DNA of 64,000 bases from Bordetella pseudohinzii. GTDB lineage: Bacteria > Pseudomonadota > Gammaproteobacteria > Burkholderiales > Burkholderiaceae_B. Positions 24,808 to 33,917 of the stretch are shown piece after piece. How positions within the stretch are numbered: the stretch's first letter is position 1; each line of letters opens with the position of its first letter. The notes under the pieces were generated by a model. It saw nothing but the letters and a program-made list of their open reading frames with translations. It had not been told where the DNA came from and made no database searches. Location of the stretch: contig NZ_JHEP02000006.1 in the NCBI RefSeq assembly GCF_000657795.2, forward strand, positions 186,001 through 250,000, in the 5' to 3' direction. Position numbers and translations under genes: made by a program.

Positions 24808-27528
24808 ATGGACGCCATCGTCCTGGAGCAGGTCTCGCATCGCTACGGCGCCGTGTGGGCGCTGCGCGATGTGTCGCTGGCCCTGCCCAAGGGCAAGACC
24901 ATAGGGCTGATCGGCCCGGACGGGGTGGGCAAATCCACCCTGCTGTCCCTGGTCGCCGGGGTCAAGCGCCTGCAATCGGGCAAGGTCCAGGTGCTGGGCG
25001 GCGACATCGCGCGCCGCGGCTTCCGCAATGAACTCGCCTCGCGGCTGGCCTTCATGCCGCAAGGGCTGGGGCGCAATCTCTATCCCACGCTCTCGGTCTA
25101 CGAGAACGTGGACTTCTTCGCCCGCCTCTATGGCCTGAACCCGCAAGCCCGCAACAGCCGCATCGAAAGGCTGCTGCGCGCCACTGGGCTGGCGCCTTTC
25201 CCCGAGCGCCCGGCCGGCAAGCTGTCCGGCGGCATGAAGCAGAAGCTCAGCCTGTGCTGCGCCCTGGTCCACAATCCGGAGCTGCTCATCCTGGACGAGC
25301 CCACCACCGGGGTGGATCCGCTGTCGCGGCGCCAGTTCTGGGCCCTGGTCGACGCCTTGCGCGCCGAGCTGCCCGGCATGACGGTGGTGGTGGCCACGGC
25401 CTATATGGAGGAGGCGCAGCGCTTCGAGCACCTCGTGGCGCTGGATGCCGGCAAAGTGCTGGTCAGCGACGCCACCGAGGCGGTCATGCGGCGCGCCGGC
25501 GCGCAGACCCTGGAGCAGGCCTATATCAGCCTCCTGCCGCAAGGCCAGGCGGACGGACTGGCGCCCCTGGACATCACGCCTTTTGAACCCCGGCCCGGGC
25601 CGCCCGCCATCGAAGCCTCCGAACTGACGCGCCGATTCGGCAGTTTCGTGGCCGTGGACCGGGTGAGCTTCCGCATCGAGCGCGGCGAGATTTTCGGCTT
25701 CCTGGGCTCCAACGGCTGCGGCAAGACCACCACCATGAAGATGCTCACCGGGCTGCTGGACGTCTCCAGCGGCACGGCCAAGCTGCTGGGTCAGCCGGTC
25801 GATGCCGGCGACATGGCGACCCGCATGAAGGTCGGCTATATGTCGCAATCCTTCTCGCTCTATGAAGAGCTGACGGTGCGCAAGAACCTGGAGCTGCATG
25901 CGCATCTGTACCGCATGGAGGGCGAGGCGGCGCGCCAGGCGGTGGCGCGCGCGCTGGACCAGTTCGAACTGAGCGAGGTGGCCGGCACCGATCCGGCCAG
26001 CCTGCCGCTGGGCATGCGCCAGCGCCTGCAATTGGCCGCCGCCTGCCTGCACGGACCGGAAGTCCTCATCCTGGACGAGCCCACTTCGGGCGTGGACCCG
26101 GCCGCGCGCGATATGTTCTGGCGCCACTTGCTGCGCCTGTCGCGCCAGGAGCGGGTGACGATTTTCGTGTCCACCCACTTCATGAATGAAGCGCAGCGCT
26201 GCGACCGCATTTCCTTCATGCATCGCGGGCGCGTGCTCGCCGTGGGCACACCCGAATCCCTCACCGAAAGCCAGCACGCCGCCACGCTTGAAGACGCCTT
26301 CGTGGCCTATCTGGAGCAGGCCGACCCCGAACAGACCGTGGAGCAGGCCGGGCAGGGCGCGGCCGATCTGGCCGGCGCCGCGGCGCCGGCGCCCGGCGGC
26401 CTGGCGGCCTGGTGGCGCCGGACCTGGGCATTCGCGCAGCGCGAGTCGCTGGAATTGCGGCGCGACCGCATGCGCCTGGCCTTCGCGCTGCTCGGTCCCA
26501 TCGTGCTCCTGTGCATCGCCGCCTGGAGCGTGTCCTTCGACGTCGAGAACGTGCGTTATGCGGTCCTGGACCGCGACCATAGCCTGGAGAGCCGCCGTCT
26601 GCTCGAACACTTTTCCGGTTCGCGCTATTTCCGCGAAGACGCGCCCCTGGCAAGCGACGCGGAGATCGTCGAGCGCCTGCGGGGCACGCCCGCCAAGCTC
26701 GTCATCGACATTCCTCCCGGCTATGGGCGCGACCTGCTGGCCGGCCGCGGTCCCCAGGTTGGTTTCTATATCGACGGCGCCCAGCCCTTCACGGCCGAGA
26801 ACGTGCGCGGCTACGTCACCGGCATCATGCTGGAATACACGGCCAGGCTCATGGCCGCCAGCCCCCTGGGCGGACTGTCCCTGCCGGCGCGCGTGGAGTC
26901 GCGCTTTGCCTATAACCAGGAGTTCCGCAGCATCTACGCCATCACGCCGGGCATCCTGATGCTGGCCATGATCCTCATCCCGACCATGTTGACGGCGCTG
27001 GGCGTGGTGCGCGAGAAGGAGATGGGCTCGATCACCAATCTCTACGCCTCGCCGGCCTCGGTCGGGCAGTACTTGCTGGGCAAGCAGATGCCCTATGTCG
27101 CGCTGGCGATGATGAGTTATCTCACGCTGGTGTTTCTGTGCATCGTGCTGCTGCGAGTGCCTTTGCGCGGCTCGTTTCTCGGCCTCTCGCTGGGCGCGCT
27201 GCTCTTCGTGCTGGCCGCCACCGCCCTGGGGCTGCTCATGTCCACCTTCGTGCGCTCGCAAGTGGCCGCCATCTTCGGCACGGCCATACTCTGCCTCATT
27301 CCCTCGGTCAATTTTTCCGGCCTGCTCTATCCCGTCTCCACGCTGACGGGCAGCAGCTATTGGGTGGGCGTGGGCTTTCCCTCGTCGTGGTTCCAGCTCA
27401 TCAGCCTGGGCGGCTTCACCAAGGGGCTGGACTGGCGCGGTTTTCTGTCCATGTACGCGGCCCTGGCGGCATTCGCCCTGGCCTATATCGGCGCGGCGCG
27501 CCTGCTGTTGCGCAAGCAGGAGGCCTGA
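24808..27528 (+). CDS. ABC exporter: two ATPase domains fused to an ABC-2 permease (RbbA/YhiH-like)
   Basis: 906 residues, matching E. coli RbbA (about 911). ATPase 1 (residues 1-230): Walker A GPDGVGKST, signature LSGGMKQKLSLC, Walker B LLILDEPTTGVD. ATPase 2 (about 270-490): Walker A GSNGCGKTT, Walker B VLILDEPTSGVD; its signature reads LPLGMRQRLQLA, departing from LSGGQ. The remaining 370 residues are an ABC-2 permease with six helices and a large periplasmic loop. RbbA was first described as ribosome-associated, but the operon with adaptor, second permease and outer-membrane factor argues for an efflux machine. Confidence 0.9.
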   Translation: MDAIVLEQVSHRYGAVWALRDVSLALPKGKTIGLIGPDGVGKSTLLSLVAGVKRLQSGKVQVLGGDIARRGFRNELASRLAFMPQGLGRNLYPTLSVYENVDFFARLYGLNPQARNSRIERLLRATGLAPFPERPAGKLSGGMKQKLSLCCALVHNPELLILDEPTTGVDPLSRRQFWALVDALRAELPGMTVVVATAYMEEAQRFEHLVALDAGKVLVSDATEAVMRRAGAQTLEQAYISLLPQGQADGLAPLDITPFEPRPGPPAIEASELTRRFGSFVAVDRVSFRIERGEIFGFLGSNGCGKTTTMKMLTGLLDVSSGTAKLLGQPVDAGDMATRMKVGYMSQSFSLYEELTVRKNLELHAHLYRMEGEAARQAVARALDQFELSEVAGTDPASLPLGMRQRLQLAAACLHGPEVLILDEPTSGVDPAARDMFWRHLLRLSRQERVTIFVSTHFMNEAQRCDRISFMHRGRVLAVGTPESLTESQHAATLEDAFVAYLEQADPEQTVEQAGQGAADLAGAAAPAPGGLAAWWRRTWAFAQRESLELRRDRMRLAFALLGPIVLLCIAAWSVSFDVENVRYAVLDRDHSLESRRLLEHFSGSRYFREDAPLASDAEIVERLRGTPAKLVIDIPPGYGRDLLAGRGPQVGFYIDGAQPFTAENVRGYVTGIMLEYTARLMAASPLGGLSLPARVESRFAYNQEFRSIYAITPGILMLAMILIPTMLTALGVVREKEMGSITNLYASPASVGQYLLGKQMPYVALAMMSYLTLVFLCIVLLRVPLRGSFLGLSLGALLFVLAATALGLLMSTFVRSQVAAIFGTAILCLIPSVNFSGLLYPVSTLTGSSYWVGVGFPSSWFQLISLGGFTKGLDWRGFLSMYAALAAFALAYIGAARLLLRKQEA

Positions 27529-27529
27529 C

Positions 27530-28657
27530 ATGATGCAATGGCTGCGCAATGTGATGCGCCTGTGCGGCAAGGAGTTCCACAGCCTGGCCGGCGACTACAC
27601 CCTGATGCTGCTCATCGTGTTCGCCTTCTCGGCCGCCATTTACTCGGTCGCCAGCGGCGTGAAGGCCGAGGTGGCCAATGCCTCGGTGGCGGTGCTGGAT
27701 GGCGACCGCTCCAATCTGTCCTTCCGCCTGCGCGACGCCATCCTGCCGCCGTATTTCAAGCCGCCGCAGGCCATCAGCCGCGATGAGGTGGACGACGCCC
27801 TGGATCGTGGCCGCTATATTTTCGTGATCGAGATCCCGCCGAATTTCGAGCGCGACGTGCTCGCGGGCCGCCAGCCGGCCGTGCAGATCCTGGTGGACGC
27901 CACCGCGATGACCCAGGCCGGCCTGGGCATGACCTACCTGAACGAAATCATCGCGCGCGAAGTCCTGGGTTTCCTCAACGCGCAAGGCATCGAGGCCCGG
28001 TTGCCGGTCGTGCCGGTCACGCGCCAGCTCTTCAATCCCAATGCCCAGTCGTCGTGGTACACGGCGGTGATGCAGATCGTGACCAATGTCACCGTGCTGG
28101 CCATCATCCTGGTCGGGGCGGCCGTCATCCGCGAGCGCGAGCATGGCACCATCGAGCACCTGCTGGTCATGCCGGTGCGCGCCAGCGAAATCGCCATGGC
28201 CAAGATTCTTTCCAACGGCGCCGTGATCCTGCTGGCCGCCATGCTGTCGCTGCGCTGGGTCGTGCACGCGGGCCTGGGCATTCCCCTGCATGGATCCCAG
28301 CTGCTATTCATGGCCGGCCTGGCGCTCTATCTCTTCTCGGTGACCGCCCTCGGCATGTATCTGGCGACCCTGGCGCCCACCATGCCGCAGTTCGGCCTGC
28401 TGGCCGTGCCCGTGTATGTGGTGGCCTACCTGCTGTCCGGCGCGGCCACGCCCGTCGAAAGCATGCCGCCGCTGATGCAAAGCCTCGTGCCCATTCTTCC
28501 GACCACGCAGTTCGTCATGCTGACCCAGGCCGTCCTGTACCGGGGCGCGGGCTTTGCCGTCGTCTGGCCGCAATTCCTGGCCATCGCCGTGTGCGGGGCG
28601 CTCTTTCTCGGCCTGGCGCTGCATCGTTTCCGTTCCATGCTGGCGCAGCAGGGATAG
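27530..28657 (+). CDS. ABC-2 type permease (YhhJ-like)
   Basis: Second transmembrane subunit of the exporter, 375 residues. One N-terminal helix (DYTLMLLIVFAFSAAIYSV), a periplasmic domain of about 140 residues, then five C-terminal helices with the ABC-2 signature region IREREHGTIEHLLVMPVRASEI. Two consecutive ATGs mark the start, one base after the upstream TGA. It would pair with the permease half of the preceding fused protein. Confidence 0.92.
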   Translation: MMQWLRNVMRLCGKEFHSLAGDYTLMLLIVFAFSAAIYSVASGVKAEVANASVAVLDGDRSNLSFRLRDAILPPYFKPPQAISRDEVDDALDRGRYIFVIEIPPNFERDVLAGRQPAVQILVDATAMTQAGLGMTYLNEIIAREVLGFLNAQGIEARLPVVPVTRQLFNPNAQSSWYTAVMQIVTNVTVLAIILVGAAVIREREHGTIEHLLVMPVRASEIAMAKILSNGAVILLAAMLSLRWVVHAGLGIPLHGSQLLFMAGLALYLFSVTALGMYLATLAPTMPQFGLLAVPVYVVAYLLSGAATPVESMPPLMQSLVPILPTTQFVMLTQAVLYRGAGFAVVWPQFLAIAVCGALFLGLALHRFRSMLAQQG

Positions 28658-28661
28658 CCTC

Positions 28662-30080
28662 ATGATGCCGACCCACCGACTTTTCCTGATCTTGTTGCCG
28701 GCCTGGCTGGCCGCCTGCGCGGTGCGCGTGGAAGCGCCGCCCCAGCGCGCCCTGCCGGACCGCTTCGACCAGATGCCGGCCGAGGCCGCGCCGCAGGCGC
28801 TGGACGCCTGGTGGCAGGCCTGGAACGACCCCGTCCTCACCGATCTCATCGAGCGCGGCCTGGCGCACAGCAATGATCTCAAGCAGGCCCAGGCCAGCCT
28901 GCGCGAGGCCCGCGCCATGGCCGCCGTGGTGGACTCCGCGCTCTATCCCAATCTGGCGGCCAACGCGGGCGGGCAGCGCGGCAAGCTGGAGCTCCGGCAG
29001 CCGCGCCCCTTGCCGCAGGACACGGCCATGGTCACCGACTACCTGGCCGGGGTGGCGGCGGTCTGGGAGGTCGATGTGTTCGGCGGGCGCCGCAGCGACT
29101 CGGTCGCCGCCAGCGAGGCCGCGGCCAGCGAACAGGAACGGCTCTACGGCGCGCGCATGCTGGTGGCCGCCGACATCGCCCAGGCCTATCTGGAGGCGCG
29201 GGGCCTGCAGGCGCGGCTGCGCGTGCTCGATGCCAGCATCGCCGCCAGCGACAGGCTGCTGCGCTATGCGCAAGGGCGTTTCCGCGCCGGGCAGGCCACC
29301 CGCTACGAGGTCGACCGCGCCCAGGCGCAGGCCGAACATATCCGCGCCCAGCGGCCGCTGCTGGTCAGCCAGCATGAGGTGCGCCTGCGGCGCCTGGCCG
29401 TGCTCACGGGGCAGGCGCCGCAAGGCCAGGCGGCATTGCCGCCGCTTCCGGCCGCGGCCGGCATCCCCGCGGCGCCCGGCGGCATGCTGCCTTCGGACGT
29501 CCTGGCCAGGCGGCCCGATGTGCGCGGCCGCGCGCACGAAGTCAGCGCCTACGCCGCCAGGCTGGGCAGCGCCAAGGCGCAGTGGCTGCCGCGGTTTTCC
29601 ATCAATTTCCTGCTGCAGGATGGACGCCTGGATATCGCCGGCCTGCCCGCCCTGCAAGGCACGGCCGGCCTGCTGGGCGTCGGCGTCACGCTGCCCATCT
29701 TCACGGCCGGACGCATCGCGGCCAATGTCGAGGCGGCCGATGCCCGCCTGCAAGGGGCGCTGGCGCGTTACGATCAGAGCATTCTGGATGCCTTGCGGGA
29801 TGTGGACGACGCCTATGGCATGCGGCGCGGGCTGGATGAGCGCGAGCAGTTGCTCGCGCAAGCGGCCGCCACGGCGCGCCGCAACGCCGCCCAGGCCGGA
29901 CGCCTCTATGACGCGGGGCGGCAGACGCTGCAGGATGTGCTCGAAGCCCAGCTGGACGCCTTGCGCCGCGATGATGAACTGGCCCAGGTGCATACCGCAA
30001 GGGCCCAGGTGACGGTCAAGCTATATCAGGCGCTGGGAGGGGGATGGACCCGCGCCGGCAGTACTCAACCAGGAGAATGA
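28662..30080 (+). CDS. Outer-membrane efflux lipoprotein, NodT/OprM family
   Basis: TolC-like outer-membrane channel, 472 residues. Lipoprotein signal ends in LAAC-AVRVEAPP (Cys about residue 19). The duplicated helical-hairpin OEP domains follow, each with the NLKQA/NAAQA-type pattern (HSNDLKQAQASLREARAM, ARRNAAQAGRLYDAG), plus the RRPDVRGRAHEV motif typical of NodT. It starts 5 bp after the permease, so this operon encodes a full envelope-spanning tripartite exporter, unlike the E. coli locus, which lacks a linked channel. Confidence 0.92.
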   Translation: MMPTHRLFLILLPAWLAACAVRVEAPPQRALPDRFDQMPAEAAPQALDAWWQAWNDPVLTDLIERGLAHSNDLKQAQASLREARAMAAVVDSALYPNLAANAGGQRGKLELRQPRPLPQDTAMVTDYLAGVAAVWEVDVFGGRRSDSVAASEAAASEQERLYGARMLVAADIAQAYLEARGLQARLRVLDASIAASDRLLRYAQGRFRAGQATRYEVDRAQAQAEHIRAQRPLLVSQHEVRLRRLAVLTGQAPQGQAALPPLPAAAGIPAAPGGMLPSDVLARRPDVRGRAHEVSAYAARLGSAKAQWLPRFSINFLLQDGRLDIAGLPALQGTAGLLGVGVTLPIFTAGRIAANVEAADARLQGALARYDQSILDALRDVDDAYGMRRGLDEREQLLAQAAATARRNAAQAGRLYDAGRQTLQDVLEAQLDALRRDDELAQVHTARAQVTVKLYQALGGGWTRAGSTQPGE

Positions 30081-30084
30081 CACG

Positions 30085-30261
30085 ATGCACCCGAATACCA
30101 ATACGATGCTCATCATCGTGAGCCTGGCGGTGGCGCTCATGCTGGTGGGCTTTGGGCTGCGCGACCGCAACCTCGGTCTGGGCCTGATGGGTCTGGGCCT
30201 GATCGTGGCCGTGCTGACCATACTCTACAAGGCCTATATCACCTTCAGCTCTTTTTACTGA
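30085..30261 (+). CDS. 58-aa two-helix membrane protein at the end of the exporter operon
   Basis: Too short for routine gene calls but convincing. ATG 30085 has AGGAG 9 nt upstream and lies 4 bp after the outer-membrane factor stop. The product MHPNTNTMLIIVSLAVALML... has two hydrophobic helices (about residues 8-25 and 30-47) around a short basic turn GLRDRN. The second helix is Gly/Leu-rich. No family recognised. Small membrane proteins often modulate transporters, which is a guess here. Its last 7 bp overlap the convergent GNAT gene. Confidence 0.75.
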   Translation: MHPNTNTMLIIVSLAVALMLVGFGLRDRNLGLGLMGLGLIVAVLTILYKAYITFSSFY

Positions 30262-30770
30262 AACGGGATGTCGCGGGCCATGTAGACGGCGCCGGCGCCA
30301 TAGCCGGCCAGCTTGGCCGCCAGCGGCGCCGAGGGGGTTGCCGGCACATAGCCGAGCTTGGTCCAGTAGCGCACGGCCGGCGCCAGCGACACCAGGCTGG
30401 CGCGGGTCAATCCTGCCCGGGCCGCCGCGCGGGCGCTGTCCCGCAGCATCAGGCCGGCCACGCCGGCGCCCTGGGCCTGCGGCGCCACCGCGCAATCATG
30501 CACGAACCAGCTGTCGGCATCCGCCGGCAGCGCCTGCAGCGGCAGGTTCAGCGCCGGCGGCAGGCCGGACCGCCAGGGGTAGGCGACCAGATACCCGACC
30601 AGGCTGCCGCCGCGCAGGGCCACCCGGCAGGTGGCGGACGCCAGCTCAAGGCGGTTAAGGAAGAAATCCGCGGTTTCGAGGAGATCCTCGGGGTAGACGG
30701 CCGCCTGCAGGCGCAAAATCAGGGGCAGATCGTCAGCGGCCAGCGGCCGGCAACGCAGGGCGTGGGGCAT
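30255..30770 (-). CDS. GNAT-family N-acetyltransferase
   Basis: 171 residues with the GNAT core: RPLAADDLPLILRLQAAVYPE at the N-terminus and the acetyl-CoA loop in VHDCAVAPQAQGAGVAGLMLRDS (Q/R-x2-G-x-G/A, here QAQGAG). The C-terminal strand VSLAPAVRYWTKLGYV is also typical. Substrate unknown. Only one ATG precedes the domain. Convergent with the exporter operon, sharing 7 bp. Confidence 0.85.
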   Translation of the reverse strand: MPHALRCRPLAADDLPLILRLQAAVYPEDLLETADFFLNRLELASATCRVALRGGSLVGYLVAYPWRSGLPPALNLPLQALPADADSWFVHDCAVAPQAQGAGVAGLMLRDSARAAARAGLTRASLVSLAPAVRYWTKLGYVPATPSAPLAAKLAGYGAGAVYMARDIPFQ

Positions 30771-30848
30771 GAAAAAATCAATGAAAACATCGGCTTGGCC
30801 GTATTCTAGCGCGCCGGCGCCGGGAGCGTTTTGGGTCGACGCGCTTCT

Positions 30849-30860
30849 TTTCGTAGGAAT
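30849..30860. promoter_or_regulatory. Possible BvgA-like inverted heptad upstream of the lgm-like cluster
   Basis: TTTCGTAGGAAT is nearly an inverted pair of TTTCCTA-type half sites. It lies 76 bp before the glycosyltransferase start. The lgm genes of Bordetella are reported as BvgAS-activated, which is why this resemblance is recorded. Nearby -35-like elements are TTGATA (30869) and TTGACA (30880). Confidence 0.3.
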
Positions 30861-30935
30861 GGGCTGATTTGATAAAAATTTGACAGTGGGATTTGCATAC
30901 TTGCCGCATATTCAACCCTCTTATGGGTAAGCACT

Positions 30936-31982
30936 ATGCAAGTCGAATTCCGCTCTCAGGCATTTCCGGCCTCGCTGCCGCCCTCCGAGGCGCCCCTCGA
31001 AATGGCCAGAGAGGTCCGCTCTTTCTACGTCGAGGCGCAGGTCAGCTGCATCGTGCCCTGCCTGAATGAAGCGGACAACCTGCGCGTGCTGCTGCCGGCC
31101 TTGCGCAGCCGCCTGGACGCCATGTGTTCGGCCTGGGAGATCATCGTCATCGATGACGGCAGCAGCGACGCCACGCCCGAGCTGATGGCCGAATGGGCCG
31201 CGCTCGACGGTTTCCGCTACATCCAGCTGTCCCGCAATTTCGGCAAGGAGGCCGCGATCAGCGCCGGCCTGGAGGCCGCCGACGGCGATGTGGTGGTCTG
31301 CCTGGATGCCGACATGCAGCATCCGCCGGCCCTCATCGAAGAAATGCTGCGCCGCTGGCGTGCCGGCGCTGAAATGGTTTACGCCGTGCGCCGGGATCGC
31401 AACGACGAAAGCCGCTTCAAGCGGCTGGGCTCGCATTGGTTCTACCGCATGCTCTCGGGCAGCCGGGTGGCCGTGCCGGCCGGCGCGGGCGATTTCCGCC
31501 TGATGGACCGCCGCGTGGTCGAGGCCCTGGTGGCCCTGCCCGAACGCACCCGCTTCATGAAGGGTCTCTACGCATGGGTGGGTTTCAAGAGCGAAGCCTT
31601 GCCGTATACGCCGGATAGCCGCATGCACGGCCGCAGCCACTTCCGGCCCATGCGTCTGTTCGGCCTGGCCCTCGACGGCCTGACCGCCTTCACCACCTGG
31701 CCGCTGCGCGTCGTCAGCCTGCTGGGCGTGCTGTTCGCGCTGCTTTCCATGGTCTATGGCGGCTATCTGGTGGGCGCCTACCTGATCGTCGGCAACGCCG
31801 TCTCGGGCTGGACCACCATCATGACGGCCTTGCTGTTCTTTGCCGGCATCAACCTCATCTCCCTGGGCGTGGTCGGCGAATACGTCGCCCGCATCTTCGA
31901 TGAGGTCAAGGACCGGCCGCTCTACGTCGCCCGCCAGCGGCGCGGACGCGCCCGTATGGCGCGCAAGGTGCGCATGCAATGA
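30936..31982 (+). CDS. lgmA: Family 2 glycosyltransferase, undecaprenyl-phosphate sugar transferase (LgmA-like)
   Basis: ArnC/dolichol-phosphate-mannose-synthase type enzyme, 348 residues. The GT-A domain shows VSCIVPCLNEADNLRVLL, IVIDDGSSDAT and the metal-binding LDADMQHPP; two C-terminal membrane helices (about 240-265 and 275-300) anchor it. In the Bordetella lgm pathway this enzyme loads N-acetylglucosamine on undecaprenyl phosphate. Its TGA overlaps the next ATG by 4 bp, so the two are translationally coupled. The symbol rests on cluster content and domain match. Confidence 0.82.
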   Translation: MQVEFRSQAFPASLPPSEAPLEMAREVRSFYVEAQVSCIVPCLNEADNLRVLLPALRSRLDAMCSAWEIIVIDDGSSDATPELMAEWAALDGFRYIQLSRNFGKEAAISAGLEAADGDVVVCLDADMQHPPALIEEMLRRWRAGAEMVYAVRRDRNDESRFKRLGSHWFYRMLSGSRVAVPAGAGDFRLMDRRVVEALVALPERTRFMKGLYAWVGFKSEALPYTPDSRMHGRSHFRPMRLFGLALDGLTAFTTWPLRVVSLLGVLFALLSMVYGGYLVGAYLIVGNAVSGWTTIMTALLFFAGINLISLGVVGEYVARIFDEVKDRPLYVARQRRGRARMARKVRMQ

Positions 31983-33568
31983 GCAGCGTCGCCTTGCCCA
32001 TGTCCGACGCCGCGCGTCACCGCATCCCTGCCTGGCTGGTCCTGGCGGCCATTGCGCTCTGGCTGGCCGGCCTGGCCTGGTCGCGCCCGCTGACGCTGCC
32101 CGACGAGGGGCGTTATGCCGGCGTGGCCTGGGAGATGCTGCGCAGCCACTCCTATTTCGTGCCGCTCATGGACGGCATGCCTTATTTCCACAAGCCGCCG
32201 CTGTACTACTGGCTGGCCCAGCTGTCCTTCGCCGTCTTCGGCTTATCAGAGTGGGCCGCGCGCCTGCCTTCGTTGCTGATCGCCTGGGCCAGCATCGCCG
32301 GCGTCTATGGCTTTGCGCGCCGCTACCGCGGCGAGCGCTTCGCCCTCTGCGCCGTGCTGGTGCTCTCCAGCATGCCCTTTTTCTATGGCGGGGCGCAGTT
32401 CGCCAACATGGATATGTCGGTCGCCGGCATGATCACGCTCTGCGTGCTGGCCGGCGCGGACACCATCATGCGGGTGGCCGCCGGCCTGCCCTGGCGCGCG
32501 ATGTCGCTGGCCACGGCCTTGCTGGCGGCCCTGGCCGTGCTGGCCAAGGGGCTGATCGGCATCGTCCTGCCGGCGGCCATCCTGTTTTTCTGGCTGCTGA
32601 TGCGGCGCGACTTCCGCGGTTTCAAGGCCCTGGTCTGGCCGCCGGCCATCGCGCTCTTCCTGCTGGCGGCGCTGCCCTGGTTCGTGGACATGCAGCTGCG
32701 CTATCCCGGGTTTTTCCACTATTTCTTCGTCTATCAGCACTTTGAGCGTTTCGCGCTGTCGGGCTTCAACAATATGCAGCCCTTCTGGTTCTATCCGCCC
32801 GTGCTGGCCGGGCTGGCCCTGCCGTGGTCGCTCTGGATGGGCGGCACGCTGCGCCGCGGGTTCTGGGGCGCCGAGGACGGCGATGGCCTGCGCCGCCTGA
32901 TGCTGATCTGGCTGGTGGTCGTCCTGGGCTTTTTCTCGCTGCCCAGTTCCAAGCTGATCGGCTACATCCTGCCCGCCGTGCCCGCCTTGGCCTTTCTGGT
33001 CGCCGAGCTGGTGCTTGCGGCCTGGGAGCGGGGGCAGCGCCGCCGGGTCCGGATCTCCCTGGGCGTGGCCATGGCCCTGTGCGTGACGGCCATCCTGGTC
33101 GCCACGTTCAACCCGCGCGGCGGCAACGGGCCGCTGGGCGAACAGGTCCGCGGCGAAACCGGTCCCCATGACACCATGGTGGCCTTGCACCACTTTCCCT
33201 TCGACCTGGGCATATACACGGCCTCGACCGAGCCGCTGTGGGTGGTCGACGACTGGTCCAACCCGGAAATCCCGACGCGCGACAACTGGCGCAAGGAGCT
33301 CTACGACGCCGCGATCTTCGAGCCCGAGGTCGGCAAGCGCGTCCTGGTCTCCAATGTGGTCTTCAATGAGCGTTTGTGCGCCGCACCCACGGGCGCGCGT
33401 TTCTGGGTCTGGGGGCAGACCTCGGATGGAGACGCTTATGCGGCCATCCGGGGCGAAGCGCCGCGCTTCGTCGACGGACGCCGCCAGGTATGGCGCATCG
33501 ATGTCAACGATGCGGTCCGGCAGCGGGTTTGTGGCGGAAAGCCCATAGGCGGCTCGCCACAAAAGTAA
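31979..33568 (+). CDS. lgmB: ArnT-like lipid A glycosyltransferase (LgmB-like)
   Basis: Polytopic GT83/PMT-type transferase of 529 residues that moves a sugar from undecaprenyl phosphate to lipid A phosphates on the periplasmic side. The first periplasmic loop has the catalytic LTLPDEGRYAGVAWEML (Asp/Glu pair) and YFHKPPLYYWL, both hallmarks of ArnT. About 11-12 helices are followed by a soluble tail. In Bordetella the homologue adds glucosamine, which raises resistance to cationic peptides. The last 65 bp overlap the convergent GtrA-like gene. Confidence 0.85.
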   Translation: MSSVALPMSDAARHRIPAWLVLAAIALWLAGLAWSRPLTLPDEGRYAGVAWEMLRSHSYFVPLMDGMPYFHKPPLYYWLAQLSFAVFGLSEWAARLPSLLIAWASIAGVYGFARRYRGERFALCAVLVLSSMPFFYGGAQFANMDMSVAGMITLCVLAGADTIMRVAAGLPWRAMSLATALLAALAVLAKGLIGIVLPAAILFFWLLMRRDFRGFKALVWPPAIALFLLAALPWFVDMQLRYPGFFHYFFVYQHFERFALSGFNNMQPFWFYPPVLAGLALPWSLWMGGTLRRGFWGAEDGDGLRRLMLIWLVVVLGFFSLPSSKLIGYILPAVPALAFLVAELVLAAWERGQRRRVRISLGVAMALCVTAILVATFNPRGGNGPLGEQVRGETGPHDTMVALHHFPFDLGIYTASTEPLWVVDDWSNPEIPTRDNWRKELYDAAIFEPEVGKRVLVSNVVFNERLCAAPTGARFWVWGQTSDGDAYAAIRGEAPRFVDGRRQVWRIDVNDAVRQRVCGGKPIGGSPQK

Positions 33569-33911
33569 GAACCGCCAGGCCGATCAGGATCAAAGCCAGC
33601 AGGAGGTCATAGGGCAGGCGCGTCGCGTGCAACAGCCAGACGTAGGCGGCCTCGTTCAAGGCGAATCCCGCGGCTGACACAATGAAGAAACGCCGGGCGG
33701 CTACGATCCAGGAAAGCGTCAAATGACGAAACGTCAGGCGGTAGTGCCCACTGAAGGACACCACGAAGGCCACCAGCCAGCCCGCCACATTGGCCCAGGC
33801 TGGCGCCAGGCCGGCGTATTCGACGCAGAGCACGGCGACCAGCCAGTGCGTTGCGGCGGCGGCGCAGCCGACAAAGACGAACCAGGCAATTTGACGAAAC
33901 AAGGCGGGCAT
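33504..33911 (-). CDS. GtrA-like four-helix membrane protein (candidate lipid-linked sugar flippase, LgmD-like)
   Basis: 135 residues with four hydrophobic helices and GtrA features: RQIAWFVFVGCAAAATHWLVA, NVAGWLVAFVVSFSGHYRLTF, FFIVSAAGFALNEA and VLTFVASRLWAF. GtrA proteins are thought to flip undecaprenyl-phosphate sugars. It is encoded opposite to the rest of the cluster: its 3' end overlaps lgmB by 65 bp and its start codon is 6 bp from the divergent deacetylase start. No clear ribosome site is seen for ATG 33911. The match to LgmD is inferred from context. Confidence 0.82.
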   Translation of the reverse strand: MPALFRQIAWFVFVGCAAAATHWLVAVLCVEYAGLAPAWANVAGWLVAFVVSFSGHYRLTFRHLTLSWIVAARRFFIVSAAGFALNEAAYVWLLHATRLPYDLLLALILIGLAVLTFVASRLWAFRHKPAAGPHR

Positions 33912-33917
33912 GCGGAA

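Noticed and set aside
23461-27570. A 1369-codon open frame on the minus strand opposite the ABC exporter genes
   Set aside because: It is a shadow of high-GC coding DNA: composition is His/Gln/Arg/Gly-rich, no domain is recognisable, and the plus-strand proteins are textbook exporter components. The same holds for the 913-codon frame opposite the RND permease (19562-22303).
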